From positions 31,325,227-31,389,226 of the forward strand of contig JAOANR010000003.1 in the NCBI GenBank assembly GCA_030278955.1: a stretch of 64,000 nucleotides of DNA. Reading direction: 5' to 3'. The stretch is from Hygrophila difformis (lineage: Eukaryota; Streptophyta; Magnoliopsida; Lamiales; Acanthaceae). Of the stretch, positions 1-11,215 are shown one piece after another; position 1 is the first letter of the stretch, and every line of letters begins with the position of its first letter. The notes beneath the pieces are model-generated. The model saw only the letters and a list, made by a program, of their open reading frames with translations. It did no database searches and was not told the DNA's origin. A program made the translations under genes and the position numbers.

Positions 1-13
1 GAAGTTGATTTCT

Positions 14-26
14 AAGGAGGGTAGAC
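14..26 (+). other. Polypurine tract of a Tekay-like retrotransposon
   Basis: A purine-rich run (AAGGAGGGTAGA) lies directly before a TGTAATACCCG LTR start at 27. This is where the plus-strand primer of an LTR retrotransposon sits, so bases 1-26 are read as the 3' end of an internal region that continues off the left edge of the window. The five bases before the LTR (tagac) do not match the five after it (attta), as expected if this is the downstream LTR of a complete element rather than a solo LTR. Confidence 0.6.
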
Positions 27-2539
27 TGTAATACCCGAAAAATCCGAAATTTTCGAATTTGGATTTATTTATCGAAATCGAATTAATTCCGAGAGAGCGG
101 AATTAAATATTTCGGCGAATTATCCCAACAATCTCGGATAATTCATATTATGATTTTTAAGAGATTAAAAATCATAATATTGTAAAAAAAAAAAAATCGC
201 AGGCTGGTGGCCGCGCGGTGCGCGCCACCAACTCGCCACTCTGCTGTTATGACAAAATCATAACGTTTTATGCGTTTCTTGCCATGGTGTTGGTGGTGGG
301 CGATTCCAAACGACTCCAATTTGAATTCCAGACGTTGGAGGATGTGTGTGGATGATTTTGGATAGATTTTGGATGTATTAAATCCCCACAAAGTCAGCTC
401 ATAATTGAAACTTGGGCACCAAGGGGATCCTATGGAGTCATGGGGTGAGTGGGGGTTTTGGATGAGGATTGAGGGGATTAATTCGGGAGTTATGGGTTGC
501 ATTTCATCCTCTCATCTCCCTAGTATCCTATGGCAGTCATTGGATTGCTCCCTACCCCTATAAGTACCCCTAATCAGCCCCCAAAGCCATCCATTTGCAC
601 TCTATCCGAAAATAGTTCCATAGTGAGTGTTGGTGAGTTTGTGAGTTGTTCATCATCTTTCCAGGGAGTGTGGACGTGTTCAAGTGATCCAATCCATTCT
701 TCTAAGGGTAGGTAAGAGTTCTACTCTTTTTCCTTGGTCCTAGGTTTGAGTTTTCTATCCTAGAACTGAGATTTCCTCCGGCAACTCCAAAATAGGTTCA
801 ATCGGAGAAGGGTGTTGATTCGTGGGACTGTAGAGCCTGTTTCGGACGATCTCAGGGAGACCACCAAGGAGGATTTCGACTCTACCTTGTTCCTAAGTAA
901 GTTAGTATTGTGCACGTCGATTTTTAGGAGTTTTGGTTGAGTATAACTCGAGATATAGGCTTATCTTTTCATTTGGCAAAATCTGTCAAATAGGGTTTCC
1001 TATGACCAATTTTATTGTTCCGTGAATTCGACCATGATCCGATCGTTTTTAGAAAATCTCTTCAAAATGAAACTTGTTCCTAATGTCCTAAAGATGCTCT
1101 CTGCAAATTTTTATAATTTTTGGACATGTTCTGGTCACCCAAATTCGATCTGGTATTTTCTGCGTATAAGTTGACAGATTTGATGTATGTATGTAGTCAG
1201 TTTTGTTGTTCGGATCACTATTGCCTATGAGCGTTTTTAGTGCTTGATGTCTTCATGAAATTTGTTCTAATATGTGTCTAGATGATCCCTGTAAAATTTC
1301 ATGATTTTTGGAGTACGTATGAAATTGTTATGAATTTTTGAACTCACTATGGTCGAATTTACTGAAGCATGAGAAAGTGTAAATCAGTAGCTTTCTGTAA
1401 TCGGTTGAAATGACCTATTTAGAGTCCGAATTTTGAGATGGCTATTTCTATGAAAAATGCTCATTTTGATGATTCCTAGCCACTGTAATTTTTCCAGAAT
1501 TTTTAAAAATTGTTTACTGCATTTTTAAAGGCGATTTCAGAAACTGCTATAATGTCATTTTTGGTCGGTAAATGCTATTTTGATTATTCGATGAACTAAG
1601 AGTCGATTGCTACTCGGTTTTGGATATGTATGAAATCTGGATATGTGGCGAATATATTGGAATGATAAAAATGTGAATTTTAAACTTTGTGAGTTTTGAT
1701 CGAGTGGGATGCCATGTGTTAGAGGGTAAGTGCACTTGGCGTGAGCTCGTTGGGCCGCCCCCTCTTTTGTAGCCAAAACGGCATTGATTATTGTGATGTA
1801 TGAGTCTATACTCCTAGATGTATCCGTATGGGTTATCTAGGGCTCCGGAGTGTGTCTGTATAGGGTCCGCTGCATGCACTTACCTTGTGGGTACGAGTCC
1901 CAGAGGTTGATCCCAAGGGTTCGTCCCTAGGATATGTTTGAGTCCTTGTGGGTATAAAGTCCCAAAGGTTGGTCCTGTGGGTTCGTCCCTAGGATATGTT
2001 AATGGGGTGTCCTCGATCATAACTAACATTGGTAAAATATTCGTGGAATATGTGTAAGAGATTTTAAATTAATTTATTTACTCGTCTTTTAAATAAATAT
2101 ATTATTTTGTATACTCTCCTAAAAACTTTTAAAATTCATTGTGTTATATATTAACTTACTCAGTACCGTTGTACTGATAAGATACGTTGTCTCTATTATT
2201 TTTTTCAGATGTTGAAGATTAGCGCATGGCATTTATCATTTGGGATGGGAATTTCCGAAGACTTGTCGCACTTATTTTTTTTAAATTCTTTTACGAATTC
2301 TGAACTCATGTTTGGCCGTGTTTGGCCCATACTGAGCTTCCGCACTGTTTTTAAATGATACATGTTTTGCTTTACTCTGATTTAAATTCGGGCACTCCTT
2401 GATTGGTTTTAAATATTTTCAAATATTGATACAACTTAGCCTTAGCATCTTCTCAAGTGAGCTCGAAATGGTTCGCGTCTTGCTTGGGGAGGTGTGGCGG
2501 TGGCATCCCGGCCTGGGTTATCAAATCCGGGGTGTTACA
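27..2539 (+). mobile_element. 3' LTR of a Tekay/Del-like Gypsy retrotransposon
   Basis: A block of about 2.5 kb begins TGTAATACCCGAAAAATCCG and ends with GGGGTGTTACA, giving TG...CA termini. The last 80 bases (GGGGAGGTGTGGCGGTGGCA onward) closely match the ends of the LTRs at 8590-11215 and, in inverse orientation, 43292-46009, so this is one family present three times. Long LTRs with TGTAAYACCC/GGGTGTTACA ends are typical of Tekay-type chromoviruses. A TATA-like CCCTATAAGTACCCC near 555-570 could be the LTR promoter. No coding domain is in the window, so the lineage call rests on LTR form only. Confidence 0.75.
1884..2000 (+). repeat. Two-copy direct repeat inside the LTR
   Basis: A unit of about 58 bases containing GTGGGT...AGTCCCA.AGGTTG and ending GGGTTCGTCCCTAGGATATG occurs twice in tandem (about 1884-1940 and 1944-2000) with a few substitutions. 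It lies in the downstream half of the LTR. The corresponding part of the related LTR at 8590-11215 holds a different tandem repeat, so this LTR segment appears prone to repeat expansion. Confidence 0.6.
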
Positions 2540-3002
2540 ATTTATCCCCGATATATTTTATATTTTATTTATTATATATTTATATATTATAATAAATATT
2601 TTATATATTATATTTTATGAATTTTACTCAGTTCATCCAAAATAATTAGAAAAATGGGTGACAAAGCTCATTAGTTTGATAGATAGATTATATTGAAAAC
2701 TATTATAAATATTTTAAGTTGATCATGGTTTATTTAAATAATTCATATGTATGTTGTCATATGATGATTAGTGAAATTGAAAGTTGGCTTGAATAATATT
2801 TCTCTGACCATTCCAATTACTGAAAAAATTAAAAGTTGATGTACAATTGAATCCCCGATGGGGATCGGGAAAATCAGGGTACCCAATGGGATCCCCGGTA
2901 ATGTCCCAGTCGGGGATCGGGCCGGTTTTGGGGAATGAAAATATTAACGGTTTTGGGAATGGGGATGCTACTCCCCGCCCGAAAATCGATCCATTGCCAT
3001 TC
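2540..3002. other. AT-rich flank with degenerate GGGGAT repeats, no gene
   Basis: No convincing coding sequence is present. The first 200 bases are AT-rich. From about 2845 to 2990 there is a patch of short imperfect GGGGATC/GATCCCC words, probably the remains of a small transposon. No clear ends were found. Confidence 0.4.
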
Positions 3003-3352
3003 CTATTTATAGTGTAATATGTATTAAGTAGTAGGGACATTTAAGACTTTGCACATATTACTAGGTGCTTTTGGCTTCTGTTTTTTGGAGAAGCACCTCA
3101 TGAACTGCTACTCCCAAAAGCACTTTTTTAGATTTTCGAGGTGCTTTTGTTTTTTTTAAAAGCCCAAACAGTTACCAATTTTCTACCAAAACTGCTTTTG
3201 GTAGAAGCAAAAGCCAAAAATACCTTTTCAGAAGTCAATCCAAACTGGGCCTTAGGAGAAACAGCCAATGGGGTGCTTCTCCTAAAACCACCCAGTAATG
3301 TGTGCAAAGTCTTAAATGCCCTTACTAATTTATTTAAATTACACTATAAATA
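3003..3352. mobile_element. MITE with long terminal inverted repeats (about 60 bp)
   Basis: The left arm (about 3004-3066, TTTATAGTGTAAT...GGGACATTTAAGACTTTGCACA) is mirrored by the right arm (about 3289-3351, TGTGCAAAGTCTTAAATGCCC...ATTACACTATAAA). The arms pair over about 60 bases with some mismatches. The interior holds inverted GGTGCTTTTGGCTTCTG-type words. No coding capacity is seen. This is a non-autonomous foldback or MITE; its superfamily is undetermined because no target duplication was resolved. Confidence 0.65.
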
Positions 3353-3701
3353 TATATTATTCCCATATAAGTTGAATGTACTTTTTGGTAATTATTACAT
3401 TCCAAAAACAATTTTTATTTTTAAATATCCAAAGACATTTTTGGAAAAAAAAACTGTTTTTAAAAATTTTCAACACAAAAGTTACATACTTCTGCTTTTG
3501 GCTTCCACTTCTGCTTTTACTTTTGTCTTCTACTTTTTTTTAAAAACTCATCCAAACGGGCTCTTAGGATATGTGGGAACTTCGCCACTAGGTCAAACTC
3601 TCATCTCTTACTAAGATAAATATTTTTTTCAATTACGAGCGCGAGTGTTGATAAAGCGGTGGTGGAAGTACATCGGAACGTAGCCTAGGCCCCATCCCCT
3701 A
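3353..3701. other. Repeat debris with AGAAGCAAAAGCC words
   Basis: The words CTTCTGCTTTTGGCTTCCAC and TCCAAACGGGCTCTTAGGA relate to TCCAAACTGGGCCTTAGGAG at 3238. The stretch looks like a second, partial copy of the neighbouring element's interior. The frame 3141-3614 across this region is low-complexity repeat translation and is not annotated as a gene. Confidence 0.35.
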
Positions 3702-5930
3702 TCTATCTATATAATAAATCCTGAATACTTTTTGGTCTGTGCAGACTCTTTTGTCCTTATTAAATTTAATTCATCCTTTTTAATTTTAAATGGTTAATCA
3801 TTCATTATATGCTCATTTATAGATCAACGGATCTTAAGTTTACACGTAATCTGCTGATTAATTCCACGTCATCGGACACATCATCAAAACCTATATTTAG
3901 AAAATAAATCTACGTATTAATATATAACAAAATCTTGAGAAAATCTTCCTATATATTTTAAAAAAAGATATAATTGATTACGAATATATATATATATATA
4001 TAAATTATTTGATTATATACATAATATTTTAAAAATATTAATACTATAATATTAATAAATAAATTTAATTACGTTACAAATTTATGTTTAAAAAATATAT
4101 AATCATATATCAATATAATCAATATAATAACTATATTTTAAATAAAAATATTTCATTAAAAATATGTTGTAAACATTAAATTGACCCTAAAAATATTGAT
4201 TAAAGTAAAATGAGTAATAACCTACAAATTTTTTTACCATTCTAAATAAATTCTACATATATTTTTTTCTTTTTAAAGAAGAAAAGAAAGAAAAGGAAAA
4301 AAGACTAAAACACATTATAGTTTAATTATTAAACATAATATCCTTAATCCAGTCATCTTCATCTATTTCAGTATAAAATAAAAATGTATATGAAATTTGG
4401 AATAAATTGTTATACAATTTTTTTAAAAATAATGTGTACTGTAAAAGAATATAAAGAGTATACCCCTAAGGCCGGGTGTATTATGCCTCACAGTACTTTT
4501 TTTGCAAAAGAATAATATAGACCCATGTTTGATTTATTTGTAAGTTTGTACAAGTAATTTTAATGCGGATTTCAATGTATTATCTAATCCCGAAGTAAAT
4601 GCGGGTTTTAAACTGTACATCACTATTTTTCTCTTTCTCACTCTTTAATCCCGACCTATCCCCTTCCCCAGACTTCCCTGCTCTGCGAATTCCATAGACA
4701 CAGCTACTTCCCATCCCATTGACTAATTAATTTATCTAAATTAGTTAAGAAAATAATTAGATTAATTTTAATTTTTTTGGTAAATAGATTAATTTTAATT
4801 TTTGAAATAATATATTTTCTATGAATCATAAATATTTTAAAATATAAACATTGCAATATTTAAATAATTTAAACTATTCAATAATACCATAAAAATAATA
4901 CAAGTACAATACAATATATTAGCATCAAACACGGTATAATTATAATACAGTGTGCCACCAAACACTGTATAACATTAATTTAATACAATACATCATAGTA
5001 CAATAAATCTGCATTAAATAATACAATACACCTTAATACTATACACCGTGCCAAACATGCTCCAAAAAACTTGGTATCGGAGTATAAATTCGAATTAAGG
5101 CTTATAATATAATGAATTAAAAAATAATAAAAATTTAATTAAATTAAATGAAATATTAACTACCAATTTTTTTTCATAGTCAATATGGAAAAGAAAAAAT
5201 TGAGAAGATATTATCGATAAAAATAATATTTAAAAATTAACAGATAATCAAAACGTAATTATAACTAAAATTTATTTTATAAAATTATGGATTAGTCCAT
5301 AAAAATTAATCACAACAAAAATTTAAAATACATTACATAATAAAATATATGTTTTAAATGATGAAAAGATAAGAAAAAGGTATAAATAATATTTTTTTTA
5401 AAAAACCTTTAGTTGATAAAGCGGAGTAATTTTAGGTATCACTTTAGTTTTAAATAATATTTAAGTTTTTTTAAAAAGGTATAATATAAGTTTTTTGGAC
5501 ACGGTATTTTAGGTATAATATGTTATTGTGATAAAGCGGAGTAATTAATTGATGCGTTGTTTTAGTTGATCTTTATGGAGTAAGTTTTTTAAAAAGTGAA
5601 ATGTGAAATTGTAGTGGGACGGACCAAAAATGAAAATGAGACAGAATTAGTGGGACAGATGGAGTAATTTTTTCTAATTTTGAATAGTTAAGTGTATTTA
5701 TTTTCCACTTGCTCTCATCATTTTAGATATGAAAAAAAACTATATATATGTATATATAATTTTTTAACAATAAAAATAATTTATTTTATATTATTTCCAC
5801 ATGGGTTTGAATTTCAACCACTATTTAAGCAAATGGTTTTGAATATCATGTAATTCAAAAAAATACTATATTCTCATTTTATATCGTCATACTAGTTTAA
5901 CACCCGTGCGTAGCGGGCGAAAAAATCTAG
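3702..5930 (+). mobile_element. Non-autonomous Helitron-like element
   Basis: The left end reads A|TCTATCTATCTATATAATAA. The right end has a GC hairpin (CCCGTGCGTAGCGGG, 5903-5917) followed about ten bases later by CTAG (5927-5930) and then T. A TC start, a 3' hairpin plus CTRR end, and insertion between A and T are the structural marks of plant Helitrons. The 2.2-kb interior is very AT-rich and has no Rep/helicase frame, so the element would depend on others. A nested AT-rich insert with GGC(C/A)GGTGTAT-like ends may occupy about 4468-5060. The exact left end is uncertain by a few bases because of the TATC repeat. Confidence 0.6.
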
Positions 5931-5967
5931 TTAGCATAAATGTTGATTGTGAAGCTAATACTAATTT

Positions 5968-6512
5968 TGTTAACCCAATAAAATAAATATTAAGGCCCAT
6001 CACTTTCTAACCCAATTACTAAATTGCTCGGCCCAATCCGTAAAGATATATCCGGTAGAAGAGACTGAAGAAGGACACGATATAGAGAGAATCATGATGA
6101 GACACCATAAAAGGAAAGAATATTGTGATGAGGCACCATAGAAGGAAAAAATCAAGGTGAGGTACCATCAAAAGAAGGAAATCGCGATGAAGCACCACTA
6201 AAGAGAAGAAAATCACGGTGAAGCGTTGAGAGAAGAGTTCATGGGCCTGAGGAAATCCTAGGTTCCCTAACCCTATATAAGCTCAATGTGGCTCCAAAGG
6301 AAGACACCTTCAACATTCTTCAAAGAGCCGCACTTTATATTTTTATTTTCTTTATACCTTTCTGCACTTTTACTTCATTTTCTGCTTTTTGTCTTTAATT
6401 CCTGTACAGTTTTCTTTCAATTCCTGTAATTTTCTTTTTATATTCCTTGTAATCTTTCCCTAAGTTCATCAATCAAAAAAGGTTCCGCTCCTCCGAAATT
6501 TCAGTGATAACA
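5968..6512 (+). repeat. 5' LTR of the first Tat-like element
   Basis: It begins TGTTAACCCAATAAAATAAA and ends AGTGATAACA (TG...CA), 545 bases. A TATA box (TATATAA, 6274-6280) lies in the distal third and is preceded by CCCTAACCC; transcription should start about 30 bases downstream. The matching LTR is at 21953-22496. Confidence 0.9.
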
Positions 6513-6515
6513 AAT

Positions 6516-6533
6516 TGGCATGCCCAGTGGGAC
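6516..6533 (+). other. Primer binding site
   Basis: TGGCATGCCCAGTGGGAC lies three bases after the 5' LTR, where a tRNA 3' end would prime minus-strand synthesis. It differs by one base from the site in the second Tat-like element (33177-33194), so both probably use the same tRNA. I do not assign the tRNA. Confidence 0.7.
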
Positions 6534-6649
6534 TCGATTTGAAGCCATATCCGCTTCGAATAGTCTATGTGTCTCAGATCCGGAAAAGTTGTTGATCTGA
6601 CACAAAAATTTGAAGATATTCCCTACAAGACCAGACGCTCAAGCGAGCA

Positions 6650-8589
6650 TTGGATGAGGACGCCGTTAAAACGGAGAACAACACTCAACCGCAACAGGGG
6701 GTAATGCAGATCCCTATTCTATCTGAACAAATGCGGCTATCGATGACCAAATCGATGGCCGAATTCATGCCTTTACTCTCAAGGCACCTAATGGAAGTTC
6801 TGCGGCCTGCCATGGCCGACCAAACTGACCGAATATGTGGTTCCTTGTGTATTCAGCAAAACGAGACTGTCCTGGCAAACGACACCACTGTGCCGCCAAG
6901 CACCCCATATCACGGGCCGTCAGGAGGCCAACAGCGGATTTGGGAACCACATTTGGCCAGCCGCCACAACAAGAGTCCGGAGCCGTGGCCAGTGTGATCT
7001 CATACTCATATCAGGTTTCTTATGCCTTTGCTTCTGCGACACCTAGCATGACGAACTTAGGTTACGCGGCACCTCCCATGCCGATCTATGCTCCATCGAG
7101 TCCTTTGATGGCGACCAGCGTTATGCCGAGTTGTACGACGGCCGACCTAGCATGGCGCCACGACAGGCGGCATATCATGTGCCAAACGTTCCAACCACAC
7201 CTTATGTGGCAGCGCCTCTAAACCCTGGTTAGATGCCACCAACCCTAGGGGGCAGGCGCCACAGCCATGCGAAGTGGCAGCGGCACCCATAGCACCTGCC
7301 GCCATACCTACTCAAGCTGCCATAGGAGGGCAGGCACCACAACCATGTGGAGTGCTCGCGGCACCTGTCGCTCAAGTCGCCATGCCTCCTACGCAGGCGC
7401 CGGTGATCTCACCCGAGTTGCTCGCAGATATGATGCAGCAGCACTTTGGGATTCAGTTAAAGCAGATGGAGCGGCTCACGTATAGGAAGCCATATCCTGA
7501 CTGGGTAGACACCAAGCAGCCCTACCCAAGGGGTTTCAAGATGCCCGAGTTCACCACCTTTTCGGGAGATGATGGCAAGTCCACTGTAGAGCATGTTGGA
7601 AGGTTCACGGCTCAGTGTGGGGAATCAGTGGCCAATGACTGGCTGAAATTAAGATTGTTCAGCTCATCCCTCACCGGACCTGCCTTCGCATGGTTTACTT
7701 CCTTGCAGCATAACTCAATTCAAAATTGGGCCGACCTCGAACGGGCATTTCATGATAGGTTCTACACTCCATTCTCACAAGTAAGCTTTGCAGACCTTAC
7801 TAATGCCAAACAATATGTCGATGAGGTGGCAAGTACTTTTATCAATAGATTACAGCGGCTTAAAGGCTGGTGTCCCATAGCAATCCCGGATAGGGAAATA
7901 GCCAATATAGCAGTGGCTAATATCTTTCCGAGACTAAAGGAACATTTAATTGTGCAGGATGCGACTGATCTTGCCCAGCTGGCCGAGAGAGCGGCTCGCT
8001 TGGAAAAATTCCTGGAGGAACAGGAAGGGAGGCGTCCTACGCGTCGAGTTCACTTTGAGGAAGTGAGATTCAGCGACGAAGCGGACGAACCTGTGGAAGT
8101 GGCTGTTGCAGAGCTAGTCCAGACAGCCAAGCCACATACTTGTGCGGCTCTCAAGCCGCCAAAACAAAAAGAGGCCAAGTATAAGCCTGAGGAAGACCTC
8201 TTTGATATGAGTCGGGCGGGCCAGGTGTTCGATGCCTTACTCAAAGACGGTGTGATCAAGCTACCTGAGGGGCAGAAGTTACCAGCGGCCGAGGACATTC
8301 GAGGCCGAGCATTTTGTAAGTGGCATAACTTATACACCATAGCATTACTAAATGCCAGAGTTTTAGAACTGCCATACAGAATAAAATTAAAGAGGACGCT
8401 TAAAAATTGCAGGTATGAAAGTGGATATAGACCCATTCCCACAACTTAACGTTGGTGCTTCTAGGTTCATTCCAAACCCAGATGATGGCGGCTCTAGTAG
8501 CCGGATGGATCAAGAAGGGGAACATGTTGAAATCAATGAACAAGATGAGGAATTGTTATCGGATGAATCTGATGCTGAAAAAGAGAAGG
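6650..8589 (+). pseudogene. gag, upstream part (frameshifted)
   Basis: An ATG at 6650 opens a gag-like frame that shifts near 6.95 kb and again before 7274. The longest open part, 7274-8449 (about 390 codons), holds a Retrotrans_gag-type region with the FAWFTSLQ...W.DLERAFHDRF pattern and a CKWHN motif near its end. A further shift near 8.41 kb leads into an acidic tail (DEEL.SDESDAE). The tail stops abruptly where a solo LTR is inserted at 8590 and resumes after it at 11216. Gag would form the virus-like particle that packages element RNA. Several frameshifts make it non-functional as it stands. Confidence 0.85.
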
Positions 8590-11215
8590 TGTATTACCCG
8601 GGAAATTTGAAATTCGAGAATGAAAGAATTTAAATTCCGAGAACCCGTGGAGTCGAAATTAATTTAATAAAATAAATTATTGCACGGAAGTGTTACGAAC
8701 ATTAATCCGAGTTCATAATAAATTCAAGATAGGAATTTCGATCCAGAAATGACCCAAAAAGTCGAACCGAAAACGTAGAGGATAGAAACCCAACAGAGAA
8801 AAGAAGAAAAGACCCGACGGAACACACGAACCGCTCGAACCAGCCAAACCGGATGTCGCGAGCTATTCGCACGGTCTCCCTGAGAGAGCACGCGCGACCA
8901 CCGCGCGAGAAGGGGTCGACGCGTCCCAAGGCTGAGCTCGCGCGCTCGATATGAGCGCGTCACCACCGTGCCAGAGGAGCAGAAGGTGTAAACTTTCCTT
9001 CCATGGCGATTTTCTTGCTAAATTTTCGATTTCTATCGATGGCAAGCCGATCACAGCCTCAGGAAAGGCTTAAGAACTGGATTGGGACGTCCCCTTACCC
9101 ATTTTTGACAGAAAACACAAACCCTCTCTTCTCTCATTCTTCCTCTCCAAGCCAAAATCTTTTGAGTTCACTTTCCGGCAAGGATTCCGGCAAAGACGAG
9201 TCAATCGGGACGAAGCCTCTGCCTTCTAGGACTTTGGTAAGTTGTAGTATAGTTTTTAATTCGTCCATAGATCCCAAAAACTCGAAATTCTAACACTTTA
9301 ATCCTTGTTACAATTTCACGCCGGGGGCGAAAAAGAAGAGATCGGAGAAGTTGGCTGTTCGTCGCGACCCTAGGACATTCGAAAAGCCCCTATAACGATC
9401 CTAATCTCTAAACATGTAAATCAAGGCCTCACTCTACAATTTTTGTGGTTTCTTGTTGTTTAAGATACAAGATCTAAACTCGAAACTAAAATCGGATTTC
9501 AAAAACCCTCTTTTCGACAATTTCTGTAATCCGACTAAAACCTTATTTTCGGGAATTCAAACCAAAAACCTTTCGACATAGATTTTGTTCATAAGACCGT
9601 ATTCTACCTTGTGTCAAAATTTCAGCCATTCCATAAAGATTTGATACCCCAAATCGCGACGTAAAGTTTCTGTGTGAAAATCGGATGTTCGAAACCTTGA
9701 CAGTTTCAATGGTCTAACTTGATGCATGCCTTTCACCTGTTTCTAGACCGAACAAAACTTGCATTTGTAACAAAAGTTGCAGATATTTAAGTTTAGATTA
9801 TGCATACAAAATTTCATAAATTTTGAAGTTCATTTGATATGTTAAAACGTACGGATTTTGAAACCGTGTCGAACCAATTTTTGAAACCATGCGTTGACAG
9901 TGTGTTGAGGGCGATTTTTGAACGCCTGACCCCCATTAGTTTCAAATAAAACACGAAAGTTGTTCATTAAGGTGTCTTCTTCAACCTGTAAAAATTTCAG
10001 ACCATTTGGACTTAAAATGTATTATTAATCTGCGTTGGAATAAACTGTGTCGAAATTGGATTTTCTCGCAGAAAACCCTTCTTGTAATAAACTCGAATTT
10101 CGACCAATTTCGAAACCTTATTTTGAGAAACTCGAAAATGAAAGTTTTTCGTAAAGGTATTTTTTAGCTATTGGGTAAATTTCAGAATTTTTGACTGTAA
10201 GATGAACTTTTAAATTAAAAAGGTGTAACCTGTAACGAATTGGATTTTTCGAACTTGAGAAAACTCGAACTATGAAATGCGATATCGAATCTTTTTATAC
10301 GACAAAACATAAATTTTTGAAAAATCCCGTTCACTAGGCTGAGCCGATCTTCATACAATTATCTTTGAGACTGCCTTGTTAGTGGTCTCCCTACTATCTG
10401 AGATTGCCTCGTTAGTGATCTCGCGCGCTGTGTTTTATTTGGACTGCCTCGTTAGTGGTCCTACGATTATTGAGACTGCCTCGTTAGTGGTCTCCCTTTT
10501 ATTTGGATGCCTCGTTAGTGGTCCTATTATTTGATATTGCATCGTTAGTGATCTCCCTTGTGTGGTGTCCTCTTCTTAGTTAGCGGGATAATATTAAAAG
10601 ACTTGTGTGTGTATTTAATTAAGCTGTATTTACTTATCACGTTTTTAAATTACGCTTTTTAATTATCCCTTTAAATTATGTATTCTAGTCTCGTATAATT
10701 AATTATGCTTTTCCGCTGCAAGTTAAACTATGAATTGTAAATATTTTCATTGAAGCATGAAATATCTATTTTTAATTAAACACATGTAACCCCTTAATTG
10801 TTTTGTTAGGAATTGACTTACTCGGTATATTTTTATACTGATAATCCCGTTGTTATTTTTCTTCTACAGAGTATGTCGAGTGATGCATGCTCATGCATTT
10901 GGGGAAACTATTTCATGAACACTTTCATTTCCTGCATTTTTAATACTGTCTAATTGGGCCTGTTAAACCCGAGTTTTGGCCATGTTGGCCGCGATTACTT
11001 TCCGCTGCATTACTTACTCTATTGCGTGCATGGATGATTACTATCTCGTATTTTAAAATTAAGTATTATTATTCCGGACTCATTATTCAAAATGTTTTAA
11101 ATTCTTTCAAGTACCCATAGCCTTACATCTCTTTAGTAAGCTCGAATTGACGTGTCTTGCTAGGGAGGTGTGGCGGTGGCATCCCGGCCTGAGTTACCAA
11201 ATCTAGGGTGTTACA
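8590..11215 (+). mobile_element. Nested solo LTR of the Tekay-like family
   Basis: This block of 2,626 bases runs from TGTATTACCCGGG to CTAGGGTGTTACA and is bounded by a perfect 5-base target duplication GAAGG (8585-8589 and 11216-11220). Its 3' end is nearly identical to that of the LTR at 27-2539. No internal region or second LTR is present, so the two LTRs of the original insertion recombined into one. The gag frame around it reads across the duplication, showing that the insertion came after the host Tat element. Confidence 0.92.
10366..10560 (+). repeat. Tandem GACTGCCTCGTTAGTGGTCT repeat in the solo LTR
   Basis: Six imperfect copies of a unit built on (G)A(C/T)TGCCTCGTTAGTGGTC are spaced irregularly, about 25-45 bases apart, with spacers such as TCCCTACTATCT and CTACGATTATT. 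The array lies in the downstream half of the LTR. No function is known to me; expansions of this sort are common in long plant LTRs. Confidence 0.8.

Noticed and set aside
3141..3614. 157-codon frame
   Set aside because: It runs over MITE arms and repeat words with no domain or codon bias.
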